Shown: positions 1 to 6,468 of the stretch, piece after piece | Numbering within the stretch: the first letter of the stretch is position 1 | How the letters are laid out: each line of letters starts with the position of its first letter | Source of the DNA: an uncultured Collinsella sp. | GTDB taxonomy: Bacteria; Actinomycetota; Coriobacteriia; Coriobacteriales; Coriobacteriaceae | Length of the DNA stretch: 10,793 nucleotides | NCBI GenBank assembly: GCA_900764025.1 | Contig: CAAFMM010000309.1 | Coordinates: 1-10,793 of the forward strand | Reading direction: 5' to 3' | The notes under the pieces: model-generated | What the model saw: the letters and a program-made list of their open reading frames with translations, nothing else | What the model was told of the DNA's origin: nothing | Database searches by the model: none | Program-made: the position numbers and the translations under genes

Positions 1-269
1 ACGCCGCCCGAGCCGGCCTTGCGACCGATCAGGCGGGCCGGCATCACGCGCGTCTTGTTGATGACGAGCACGTCGCCCGGCTCGATATAGTCGATGATGT
101 CGCGGAAGATGCGGTGCTCAACGGTACCGCCGTGCTCCAGCGGCGTTCCCGCCTGGGAGCCCTTGCGATCAACCACCAGCAGGCGGCAGGAGTCGCGCGG
201 CTCGGCAGGAGCTTGGGCAATCAGTTCCTCGGGAAGGTTGTAGTCAAAATCATCGGTACGCATAGACAC
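1..269 (-). CDS. queA: S-adenosylmethionine:tRNA ribosyltransferase-isomerase QueA (N-terminal part)
   Basis: QueA transfers and isomerises the ribose of S-adenosylmethionine onto the 7-aminomethyl-7-deazaguanine base of tRNA, giving epoxyqueuosine at wobble position 34. Only about the first 89 residues are present; the gene runs off the left edge (family length roughly 340-350). The N-terminus reads [20 protein letters not shown], followed by LLVVDR and then the family signature [19 protein letters not shown]. Two starts are possible. GTG at 269 lies 8 bases after a good AAGGAG (minus strand, 283-278), while ATG at 263 is 14 bases away, so GTG at 269 is preferred; the product differs by two residues. 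It lies 64 bases downstream of queH on the same strand and is probably co-transcribed with it. The family call is very secure; the exact start is not. Confidence 0.95.
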   Translation of the reverse strand, partial: MSMRTDDFDYNLPEELIAQAPAEPRDSCRLLVVDRKGSQAGTPLEHGGTVEHRIFRDIIDYIEPGDVLVINKTRVMPARLIGRKAGSGG

Positions 270-333
270 GTCGGATACTCCTTATATAGCTAAAGTCCGC
301 TCTACATCCTAGCAGGCTGACGTCCCAAATGAA

Positions 334-909
334 CTACTTTTTGGACGCTTTGCGCTCGTCGCGGATGCGGGCGCGGTCCATGGCCGCCTCGACGGCCGAG
401 AATCGGCAGCCGCAGTAATTCTGCCGGTACATGCCCAGCTCGCGCGAACGACGCGTGGCCTCGGGGTAATACGGACGAAAATCGCGAATCACCGGGGTGA
501 GCCCATGTGCCGCCGCCAAGCGCTCAAGCACGTCATTGCAGGTATCGAACAGCTGGTACGGCGAGACGGCGAGCGTCGTGCCCACAAACTCAAACCCGCG
601 CTCCTGGGCCACGCGGCACGCCTCGGCCAAGCGCAGGGCATAGCACGCGCGACAGCGACGGGGCCGATCGGCACCCAGCGGTGCCACGCCGGTCTCCCAG
701 CGATCGCGGTCCTCCCCTGCCTCGATGAGCTCGATGTCGCCATCGGCACACCACCGGCGCAGCTCGTCCAAGCGGCGCTGCCATTCATCGCGCGGTTGAA
801 TATTGGGGTTGGTCCAGCAAATCGTGGGCTCAAACCCTTCCTCGCGCAGCAGGCGAACCGGCTCAAGCGAGCATGGTGCACAGCACGCATGCAGCAACAA
901 CGGCTTCAT
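334..909 (-). CDS. queH: epoxyqueuosine reductase QueH
   Basis: QueH performs the last step of queuosine synthesis, reducing epoxyqueuosine in tRNA to queuosine. It is the iron-sulfur alternative to the cobalamin-dependent QueG. The 191-residue protein carries the family's cysteine pattern: HACCAPCS (Cys9, Cys10, Cys13), RCRACY (Cys86, Cys89) and YRQNYCGC (Cys166, Cys168). It also has NPNIQP near residue 34, TTLAVSPYQ at 111-119 and DFRPYY at 143-148. In the family the conserved cysteines hold the Fe-S and metal centre. The start is ATG at 909, with AGGAG 6 bases upstream. The frame stays open further upstream, but that extension (to 966) has no ribosome-binding site and overlaps the preceding gene. 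The Shine-Dalgarno overlaps that gene's TGA, suggesting translational coupling. With queA directly downstream, the pair covers the final two steps of the pathway. Confidence 0.95.
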   Translation of the reverse strand: MKPLLLHACCAPCSLEPVRLLREEGFEPTICWTNPNIQPRDEWQRRLDELRRWCADGDIELIEAGEDRDRWETGVAPLGADRPRRCRACYALRLAEACRVAQERGFEFVGTTLAVSPYQLFDTCNDVLERLAAAHGLTPVIRDFRPYYPEATRRSRELGMYRQNYCGCRFSAVEAAMDRARIRDERKASKK

Positions 910-919
910 CGACATCTCC

Positions 920-1486
920 TCACCCAAAATAGCGCACGCCAAAGGACGTATCCTCGCAGGCGACAATGCGGCGGTCGCGCAAAATGGTCCACACGTAATA
1001 CCAGTCGCCTACACAGCCCGACAAATGCAAGCCGGTCGCCAGATAGCACAGCAGCGGATAGCCCGAAAACGCAAACCCCAGGGCAAACGCTGTCGTCACA
1101 ACAACCGTCGGCGCCAGGCAAATCGCCATATACCGCCGGCGCGAATACACAATCCCCTCGGCGCAGGCATAGATCATCGCCGTCTCGCGATTCGCCCCAA
1201 AGGTCACCTTCGCGCCCGCAGGCGCCAGCAGCTTAAAAAACACACCGTGCACCAGCTCGTGCACGGCGAACGACGCCATTGAGATCGCAGCCAAGCCGAT
1301 TATCCAGCCCACGACAGCCATCCAGCCGCCCGCGTCAGCCGCATCCAAGTCTGCAGGCCCGCCCAGCAGCATAAACACCGGCACCAGGCACACGGCAAAC
1401 ACGCCGACTACGACCATCCCCCACACGAAGCAAGCGTGCAGAAAATCCTCGTCCTCAAACGCATGTATGTTGGAAATCTCATTCAT
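920..1486 (-). CDS. DUF3267-type membrane protein, putative zinc metallopeptidase
   Basis: A 188-residue membrane protein of the DUF3267 (putative zincin peptidase) type. The zinc-binding motif HELVHG lies at residues 76-81 at the end of a hydrophobic helix. GCVGDW at 158-163 offers a candidate third ligand (Asp161). Hydrophobic stretches at about 21-41, 56-80, 121-140 and 143-160 suggest about four membrane segments, so the site is probably within or beside the membrane. The substrate is unknown and no peptidase activity is proven for the family as a whole. The frame ends 10 bases before queH and its stop codon lies inside the queH ribosome-binding site, so they are probably transcribed together; a functional link to queuosine is not established. 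Its own ribosome-binding site is weak (only AAGATG before the ATG). It is divergent from the MetRS-like gene. Confidence 0.85.
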   Translation of the reverse strand: MNEISNIHAFEDEDFLHACFVWGMVVVGVFAVCLVPVFMLLGGPADLDAADAGGWMAVVGWIIGLAAISMASFAVHELVHGVFFKLLAPAGAKVTFGANRETAMIYACAEGIVYSRRRYMAICLAPTVVVTTAFALGFAFSGYPLLCYLATGLHLSGCVGDWYYVWTILRDRRIVACEDTSFGVRYFG

Positions 1487-1528
1487 AGCATCTTAGGATA
1501 GCGCCCCTGCCACGCACCCGCCCGCATG

Positions 1529-1537
1529 TGCGATAAT
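1529..1537 (+). promoter_or_regulatory. candidate extended -10 promoter of the MetRS-like gene
   Basis: TGCGATAAT fits an extended -10 element (TGN followed by a near-consensus hexamer). There is no convincing -35 box upstream, as is usual for this promoter class. Transcription would begin near 1544, leaving an untranslated leader of about 75 bases. The same 11 bases, TGTGCGATAAT, occur upstream of the DegV gene on the other strand. Position and composition only; not proven. Confidence 0.4.
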
Positions 1538-1618
1538 GTCGAACGATATGCACGAATTGACCACCGCGCCGCCGAGCCCCGCGCCCGGCCGCGCCCTCAA
1601 CATATGCGAAGGAGTCCC

Positions 1619-3769
1619 ATGGCATCCAAATACTCCATGAACGACCGTCCCAGCTGGCCTCGCCGCGCCATCGTTACCGCCGGCGAGCCCTACGGCAACA
1701 AGGGTCTTCACTTTGGCCACGTTGGCGGCGTCTTTGTCCCTGCCGACTTCTTCGCCCGCTTCCTGCGCGACCGCCTGGGCCGCGAGAACGTCATCTTCAC
1801 CTCGGGCACCGACTGCTATGGCTCGCCCATCATGGAGAGCTACCGCAAGCTCAAGGAGAACGAGGGCTACGACAAGTCCATTAGCGAGTATGTCGAGTCC
1901 AATCACTCCCGCCAGGCCGCGACCCTCAACAACTACAACATCAGCTGCGACATCTACGGCGGCTCGGGCCTTGAGCCGGCTGCGCAGATTCACAACGAGG
2001 TGACCGCCGAGATTATCAAGCGCCTGCACGAGCAGGGCACCATCTCCAAGCGCTCCACGCTGCAGTTCTACGATGCCAAGGCCGGCACGTTCCTCAACGG
2101 CCGTCAGGTGATCGGCCGCTGCCCCATCCAGGGCTGCAAGTCCGAGAAGGCTTATGCCGACGAGTGCGATCTGGGCCACCAGTTTGAGCCCGAGGAGCTC
2201 ATCGCGCCCAAGAGCCAGCTCACCGGCGAGGTGCCCGAGCTGCGTCCGGTCGACAACCTCTACTTCGACCTGCCGGCCTACCTCGACTTTATGAAGACCT
2301 ATACCGCTAAGCTCGCCCAGAACCCGCAGGTTCGCTCCGTGGTCTCCAAGACTATGGAGGAGTGGCTGCTGCCGGCCCAGCTCTACATCCAGAACAAGTT
2401 CCGCGAGGCCTTCGATGCCGTCGAGGACCAGCTTCCTGAGCACACCGTGCTGGAGCCCGAGGGCAACAAGAGCAGCTTTACCGTCACCTTCCCCAGCTGG
2501 AAGGAGCGCGACAACGCCCACGCGATGCTCGCCAACGGCGGCGTGCGCTTCCGCAGCGGCAAGGCGCTCGTGCCCTTCCGCATCACCGGCAACATCGACT
2601 GGGGCGTTCCGGTGCCCGAGGTCGATGGCGTCTCGGACGTCACCTGCTGGTGCTGGCCCGAGAGCCTGTGGGCGCCCATCAGCTATACGCGTACCGTGCT
2701 CGCGCGCGATGCCAAGGCCGCCGGCGTGACCGAGGGCGTCGCCGCCCAGGACGCCGCCCTCATGGGCGAGCCCGCTGCCGACTCCACGCAGGTGCCCGCG
2801 CCCACCTACCAACACAGCTCACTCGACTGGCGCGACTGGTGGTGCTCTGACGACGCGCAAATCTACCAGTTCATCGGTCAGGACAACATCTACTTCTACT
2901 GCATCGCACAGACCGCCATGTGGGAGGCCCTGGGCTGGGACCTCACGCAGAGCACTGTCAGCGCCTGCTACCACCTGCTCTACATGGGCAAAAAGGCCAG
3001 CTCGTCCTCGCAGACGCCTCCCCCGCCGGCAGACGACCTGCTCAACCACTACACCTGCGAGCAGATGCGCGCGCACTGGCTGTCGCTCGGCCTGTCCGAA
3101 AAGCCGGTGAGCTTTAGCCCCAAGGCATACGACACCCGCGTGACCGGCAAGGACAAGGACGGTAACGAGATGCGCGCCTGCGACGACAAGCGCGTCATCG
3201 ATCCGGCCCTTAAGGAGAGCGCCCTTTTGACCGGCGTGTTCAACCGCCTGGCCCGAAGCTGCTTCTACGGCGTCGCCGTCAAGGAGGGCGACGAGAGCCC
3301 CTATCGCAACGGCTGCATCCCCGCCGGTGCAGCTTCTGACACCGTGGTCGAGGCCGCCGAGCAGGCAGCCCTCGCCTTTGAGCAGGCCATGTACAAGTTC
3401 GAGACGCACCGCGCGCTTGCCGTGTGCGACGACTACCTGCGTGCCGCCAACAAGCGCTGGAGCGACGCTTCCAAGGCCGCCAACAAGCTCGAGGGTAACG
3501 AGGCAAACGCCGCGATGACGCAGGCCCTCGTCGACGCCTTTACCGAGCTGCGCGTGGCGACCGTGCTCATGCACGGCATCGTCCCTGCCGGCTGCGAGCT
3601 CATCTGCGAGTACTTCAACGTTGACCCGGTCGCCTTCTTTAGCTGGGATAACATCTTCGCCTCCACGGATGAGTTTGTGGAGAGCCTGGGCGAGAAGCCC
3701 GGCGAGCACCGCGTAAAGCCGCTGCCCCCGCGCTTCGACTTCTTCAGCAAGCACGAGAGCCAGTACTAA
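1619..3769 (+). CDS. methionyl-tRNA-synthetase-like class I tRNA ligase with degenerate KMSKS
   Basis: A 716-residue class I synthetase of the MetRS family. Canonical MetRS charges tRNA-Met using ATP and methionine. The Rossmann domain starts with PYGNKGLHFGH (residues 24-34, HIGH motif) and TDCYGSP (64-70). The zinc-knuckle insert follows at about 168-191, then EPEELIAPKSQLTGEVP and LYFDLP, which match E. coli MetRS closely. NIDWGVPVP (325-333) and IYQFIGQDNIYFY (415-427) follow. The KMSKS position reads KASSS (459-463). A helical anticodon-binding-like domain fills about 470-700, ending in PLPPRFDFF. Insertions of about 60 residues each occur near 260-320 and 356-405. The start is ATG at 1619 with AAGGAG 4 bases upstream; an open frame back to 1526 has no such site. 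Several catalytic or substrate positions differ from MetRS, so it may be a paralogue rather than the housekeeping enzyme; the symbol metG is withheld for that reason. Confidence 0.85.
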   Translation: MASKYSMNDRPSWPRRAIVTAGEPYGNKGLHFGHVGGVFVPADFFARFLRDRLGRENVIFTSGTDCYGSPIMESYRKLKENEGYDKSISEYVESNHSRQAATLNNYNISCDIYGGSGLEPAAQIHNEVTAEIIKRLHEQGTISKRSTLQFYDAKAGTFLNGRQVIGRCPIQGCKSEKAYADECDLGHQFEPEELIAPKSQLTGEVPELRPVDNLYFDLPAYLDFMKTYTAKLAQNPQVRSVVSKTMEEWLLPAQLYIQNKFREAFDAVEDQLPEHTVLEPEGNKSSFTVTFPSWKERDNAHAMLANGGVRFRSGKALVPFRITGNIDWGVPVPEVDGVSDVTCWCWPESLWAPISYTRTVLARDAKAAGVTEGVAAQDAALMGEPAADSTQVPAPTYQHSSLDWRDWWCSDDAQIYQFIGQDNIYFYCIAQTAMWEALGWDLTQSTVSACYHLLYMGKKASSSSQTPPPPADDLLNHYTCEQMRAHWLSLGLSEKPVSFSPKAYDTRVTGKDKDGNEMRACDDKRVIDPALKESALLTGVFNRLARSCFYGVAVKEGDESPYRNGCIPAGAASDTVVEAAEQAALAFEQAMYKFETHRALAVCDDYLRAANKRWSDASKAANKLEGNEANAAMTQALVDAFTELRVATVLMHGIVPAGCELICEYFNVDPVAFFSWDNIFASTDEFVESLGEKPGEHRVKPLPPRFDFFSKHESQY

Positions 3770-3805
3770 AAACTCGACATGTAATGGAATGGGAAGGAAA
3801 GACGG

Positions 3806-4909
3806 ATGTCCAAGCCGCGTCGTCGTAAGCAGAAAAAGCAGGTCAAGGCCGAGCTCAAGCTCAGGCAGTTTGCCGCCACCGAGCTTTCCGACCAGCTTGC
3901 CGCCCAACACTCCGCCGCCGACCTGCCGCGCTTTATGGTCGACACGGTCGCCGGCGCCTATGCGCCCGCCGATGCCGAGCTCATGATCGAGGGCTTCGGC
4001 GCCGCGGCCACACGCCCGGTCACGCTGCGCGCCAACACGCTCAAGGCAACCGCCGAGGACATCGCTGCGGCGCTCGATGCCGCCGGCATCGCTCACAACC
4101 CCGTCACCTGGTACCCAGACGCCTTCATCCTGCCCGAGGCCCAGGTTTCCGATCTGTGGGATCTCGACATCTACCGCGACGGCAAGATCTACCTGCAGAG
4201 TCTGTCGTCCATGATGCCGCCGTTGGTCCTGGGCGCTCAGGCCGGCGAGGACATCCTGGACATGTGCGCAGCCCCTGGCGGCAAGACGACGCAGATCGCC
4301 GCCCTCACCCAGGGCCAGGCACACCTCACGGCCTGCGAGATGAGCATTCCCCGTGCCGAAAAGCTCGAGGCCAACTTGGGCCGCCAGGGCGCCAAAAACG
4401 TGCCCGTCATGCGCATTGACGCACGCGAGCTTGACGAGTTCTTCCGCTTTGACCGTATTCTGCTCGACGCCCCCTGCACCGGCACGGGCACCGTCATCAG
4501 CGGCAACGAGAAAAGCCTGCGCGGCCTGACCGAGCAGTTGCTGAGCAAGTGCGCCCGCTCGCAGCGAGCACTTCTGGACCGCGCCATGGGAGCCCTCAAA
4601 CCGGGCGGCACGCTCGTCTATTCGACTTGTTCGATCTTGCCGCAGGAAAACGAGGACGCCCTGCAAGAGGCCCTCGACAAGCATATGGACTGCGAGCTCA
4701 TCCCCCTCGACGGCACGCCAAGCGAAAGTGAAGCACGCCGCGCCCAGGAAGCTGGTGAGGAGCCGCGCATCGAATCCAACGCCCTGACTGAGGCCATTGC
4801 CGCGGGTCAGGTATCGGCCATCGCCAACGGCCTGCCCGGCACGCTCACCATTCCGCCTAGCCGCGACTTTGAGGGCTTCTACATTGCCCTGATCCGAAAA
4901 CGCAGCTAG
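3806..4909 (+). CDS. RsmB/NOP2/Sun-family RNA (cytosine-5-)-methyltransferase
   Basis: A 367-residue SAM-dependent enzyme predicted to make 5-methylcytosine in rRNA or tRNA. SAM-binding motif I is CAAPGGKTTQIA (from Cys154). Motif IV is LLDAPCTGTGT (Cys224) and motif VI is YSTCSI (Cys275); these two cysteines are the paired catalytic and product-release residues of the family. A lysine/arginine-rich stretch fills residues 1-20, followed by an N-terminal RNA-binding-like region and the methyltransferase domain (about 125-365). It is shorter than E. coli RsmF (about 480 residues) and lacks an evident C-terminal PUA-like extension, so the exact target cannot be named. The start is ATG at 3806 with AAGGAAA 5 bases upstream. 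It follows the MetRS-like gene by 36 bases on the same strand with no terminator between, so they are probably one operon. Confidence 0.93.
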   Translation: MSKPRRRKQKKQVKAELKLRQFAATELSDQLAAQHSAADLPRFMVDTVAGAYAPADAELMIEGFGAAATRPVTLRANTLKATAEDIAAALDAAGIAHNPVTWYPDAFILPEAQVSDLWDLDIYRDGKIYLQSLSSMMPPLVLGAQAGEDILDMCAAPGGKTTQIAALTQGQAHLTACEMSIPRAEKLEANLGRQGAKNVPVMRIDARELDEFFRFDRILLDAPCTGTGTVISGNEKSLRGLTEQLLSKCARSQRALLDRAMGALKPGGTLVYSTCSILPQENEDALQEALDKHMDCELIPLDGTPSESEARRAQEAGEEPRIESNALTEAIAAGQVSAIANGLPGTLTIPPSRDFEGFYIALIRKRS

Positions 4910-4933
4910 CGCACGGATCCAAAACTCAACAAG

Positions 4934-5104
4934 CTATCTCTGTGCGCGTTTGCCCTGCTGGTCGCGATGCTGTTTAAGCATCGCACGCTCCTTGCGTTCG
5001 GCCCTTTTGCCCTTAATGGCCGTGACCACAAAGTAGATGACCGCGGCGGCAACGATTGCGCCCACACACAGGCCAATCGAGCCAAACATTGCTGTCAATT
5101 CCAT
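4934..5104 (-). CDS. small single-pass membrane protein (56 residues), unknown function
   Basis: A short gene. It begins MELTAMFGSIGLCVGAIVAA, continues through AVIYFVVTAI, and ends in a strongly basic tail (KGKRAERKERAMLKQHRD, then QQGKRAQR). Residues about 7-30 form one membrane helix. By the positive-inside rule the short N-terminus lies outside and the tail in the cytoplasm. AGAGGTGA lies about 7 bases before the ATG, a good ribosome-binding site. TGC-TATCTT at 5145-5137 could be an extended -10. It is convergent with the methyltransferase gene, with its stop 24 bases from that gene's stop. I do not recognise a family. Support is the start signal, the sensible hydrophobic-then-charged layout, and the lack of any competing gene here. 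Confidence 0.7.
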   Translation of the reverse strand: MELTAMFGSIGLCVGAIVAAAVIYFVVTAIKGKRAERKERAMLKQHRDQQGKRAQR

Positions 5105-5136
5105 ACCGCGTCACCTCTCTTTTAAACGGGACTTTC

Positions 5137-5145
5137 AAGATAGCA
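5137..5145 (-). promoter_or_regulatory. candidate extended -10 promoter of the small membrane protein
   Basis: Read on the minus strand the bases are TGCTATCTT: a TGN extension followed by TATCTT (4 of 6 matches to TATAAT). The predicted start of transcription near 5130 gives a leader of about 25 bases that holds the AGAGGTGA ribosome-binding site. Weak motif-based call. Confidence 0.3.
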
Positions 5146-5295
5146 CCTCGATCCCCGCCACCACAGCTCCTTCACGTTCGCCTGCCCTTCGGTCTAACGG
5201 ATGGCACGGCGGGGAAAAATCAACTCGTCAAACGATTTAGCATTCGCAATTCCGGCTGCATCGCGCCGGCCGTCATCACATAGAATCGAGTCTCC

Positions 5296-6387
5296 ATGGA
5301 TACCCTCAACGATCTAAATGAGCGCGTCGACGCCTTCGTCGGCACCAGCTCCTTCGACACGCCTGCCGCGGCAAACGACCAAGCTCCCATCGATGTACCC
5401 GCCGAGGTTCACGAGGACATTGTCGCCTCGGTCGATTTCTCCGAGGTCGAGCTCGCAGACGAGTTCACCGAGCCCCAGGTAGCCGTGACCCCCAACGGAC
5501 TGCTCCCCATGGAGCCGCTGCCCATCGACGGGCGTTTGCGCAAGGCGGCCCTCCGCATGCCCGACGAGATCGAGGAAGCCAGCGGCTTTACACTCTTCGG
5601 CCGTCGTATCAAATCGCTCATCTACACCACCGACGTGGCCGTCATCCGCAACTCCAATGCCGATGCTGTCTTTGCCGTTTACCCCTTCACGCCGCAGCCG
5701 GCCATTACGCAGGCGCTGTTGACCGTCGCCGAGTGCCCGGTCTTTGTGGGCGTAGGCGGCGGAACTACGACCGGTAAGCGCTCCGTGCAGATGGCAGCTG
5801 TCTCCGAGATGCAGGGCGCAGCGGGCTGCGTGGTCAACTCCCCCGCCACTGCCGAGATGGTCGAGCACATCACCAATATCGCCGACATCCCCGTCATCGC
5901 CACGGTCGTTCGCTGCGACGACGATGCTCACGCCAAGGTGCGCGCCGGAGCCAAGATTCTCAACATCGCCGCCGGCAAAAACACGCCCCAGGTCCTGCGC
6001 GAGCTGCGCGAGCACTATCCCAACCTGCCGCTCATCGCACCGGGCGGCAAGACGCCCGAGAGCATCCGCGAAACCATCGCCGCCGGCGCCAACGCCATCA
6101 TCTGGACACCGCCTTCGGCCCAGCAGCTACAGACCGACATGATGCAGCGTTATCGCAAGATGAAGGAAGACGCCACACCTGTCATCTCGCGCGACGATGT
6201 GCCCATTATCGACCAGGTCGCCGCCGCCGAGGTCAGCCAGGTCGAGAACATGAATCCCGATGTGCCGATTCCCGACGAAGTCATCGAGCGCGTCGCTTCG
6301 ATCCACGAGCGCGTCGAGGAGCATCGCGCCAACCGCGGCCTCAAGCCGTCACTGCACGGCTTCTTCTTCCGCGGAAAGAAACGCTAG
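5296..6387 (+). CDS. aldolase/ribulose-phosphate-binding-type barrel protein, unknown function
   Basis: A 363-residue soluble protein. Residues 1-75 are acidic and low in hydrophobic content, probably a flexible leader. Residues about 100-285 alternate short hydrophobic strands (AVFAVYPF, CPVFVGVG, GAAGCVV, PVIATVV, AKILNIAA, LPLIAPGG, ANAIIW) with helices, as in a TIM barrel. APGGKTPESI (248-257) followed by AAGANAIIW resembles the phosphate-binding end of KDPG-aldolase-like and ribulose-phosphate-binding barrels. GVGGGTTTGKR (152-162) is a conserved-looking glycine-rich loop. The C-terminus (about 285-363) is an extra charged helical region ending in FFFRGKKR. I cannot assign a reaction or substrate. 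No strong ribosome-binding site precedes the ATG (only a GAG about 5 bases upstream). It is a single gene closed by its own terminator. Confidence 0.85.
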   Translation: MDTLNDLNERVDAFVGTSSFDTPAAANDQAPIDVPAEVHEDIVASVDFSEVELADEFTEPQVAVTPNGLLPMEPLPIDGRLRKAALRMPDEIEEASGFTLFGRRIKSLIYTTDVAVIRNSNADAVFAVYPFTPQPAITQALLTVAECPVFVGVGGGTTTGKRSVQMAAVSEMQGAAGCVVNSPATAEMVEHITNIADIPVIATVVRCDDDAHAKVRAGAKILNIAAGKNTPQVLRELREHYPNLPLIAPGGKTPESIRETIAAGANAIIWTPPSAQQLQTDMMQRYRKMKEDATPVISRDDVPIIDQVAAAEVSQVENMNPDVPIPDEVIERVASIHERVEEHRANRGLKPSLHGFFFRGKKR

Positions 6388-6399
6388 CCGCAACAGCAA

Positions 6400-6437
6400 G
6401 GCCCGCCCCACAAACGTGAGGCGGGCCGTTTTCGTTT
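6400..6437 (+). terminator. intrinsic terminator after the barrel-protein gene
   Basis: GGCCCGCC (6400-6407) pairs perfectly with GGCGGGCC (6420-6427). After one mismatch a further CAC/GTG pair closes an AAAC loop. The run GTTTTCGTTT follows. It lies 13 bases after the stop of the barrel-protein gene and also sits between convergent genes, so it may help stop transcription coming from degV as well. Confidence 0.9.
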
Positions 6438-6468
6438 GAGCAATCACGCAGCGACGTGATGAGCCAAG

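Noticed and set aside
1493-2815. A 440-codon open frame on the minus strand opposite the MetRS-like gene
   Set aside because: It is the mirror of a GC-rich gene. Its translation is low-complexity (rich in Gly, Ala, Val, Leu) with no recognisable motif, whereas the plus strand encodes a clear family member.
2990-3030. Sequencing error or frameshift as cause of the missing KMSKS
   Set aside because: The frame is continuous, and residues on both sides (CYHLLYMGKK and DDLLNHYTCEQMRAHW) align with MetRS without shift, so the replacement looks genuine.
2819-4684. A 621-codon open frame on the minus strand
   Set aside because: It spans the end of one real gene and most of another on the opposite strand, has no family motif, and is expected as a shadow of strong third-position GC bias.
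4909-4947. GCGCAC/GTGCGC inverted repeat between convergent genes as a bidirectional terminator
   Set aside because: Only six base pairs with a 27-base loop and no T-run on either strand; it could easily be chance.
5153-5214. CCCCGCC/GGCGGGG pair followed by AAAAA, considered as a terminator or small RNA
   Set aside because: The arms are seven bases long and 48 bases apart with little stable structure between, and the A-run is on the wrong side for termination on the plus strand.
5749-5781. P-loop-like GGGTTTGKR in the barrel protein
   Set aside because: It resembles GxxxxGK[ST] but ends in Arg rather than Ser/Thr, has no Walker B partner, and sits within a barrel-type strand order.
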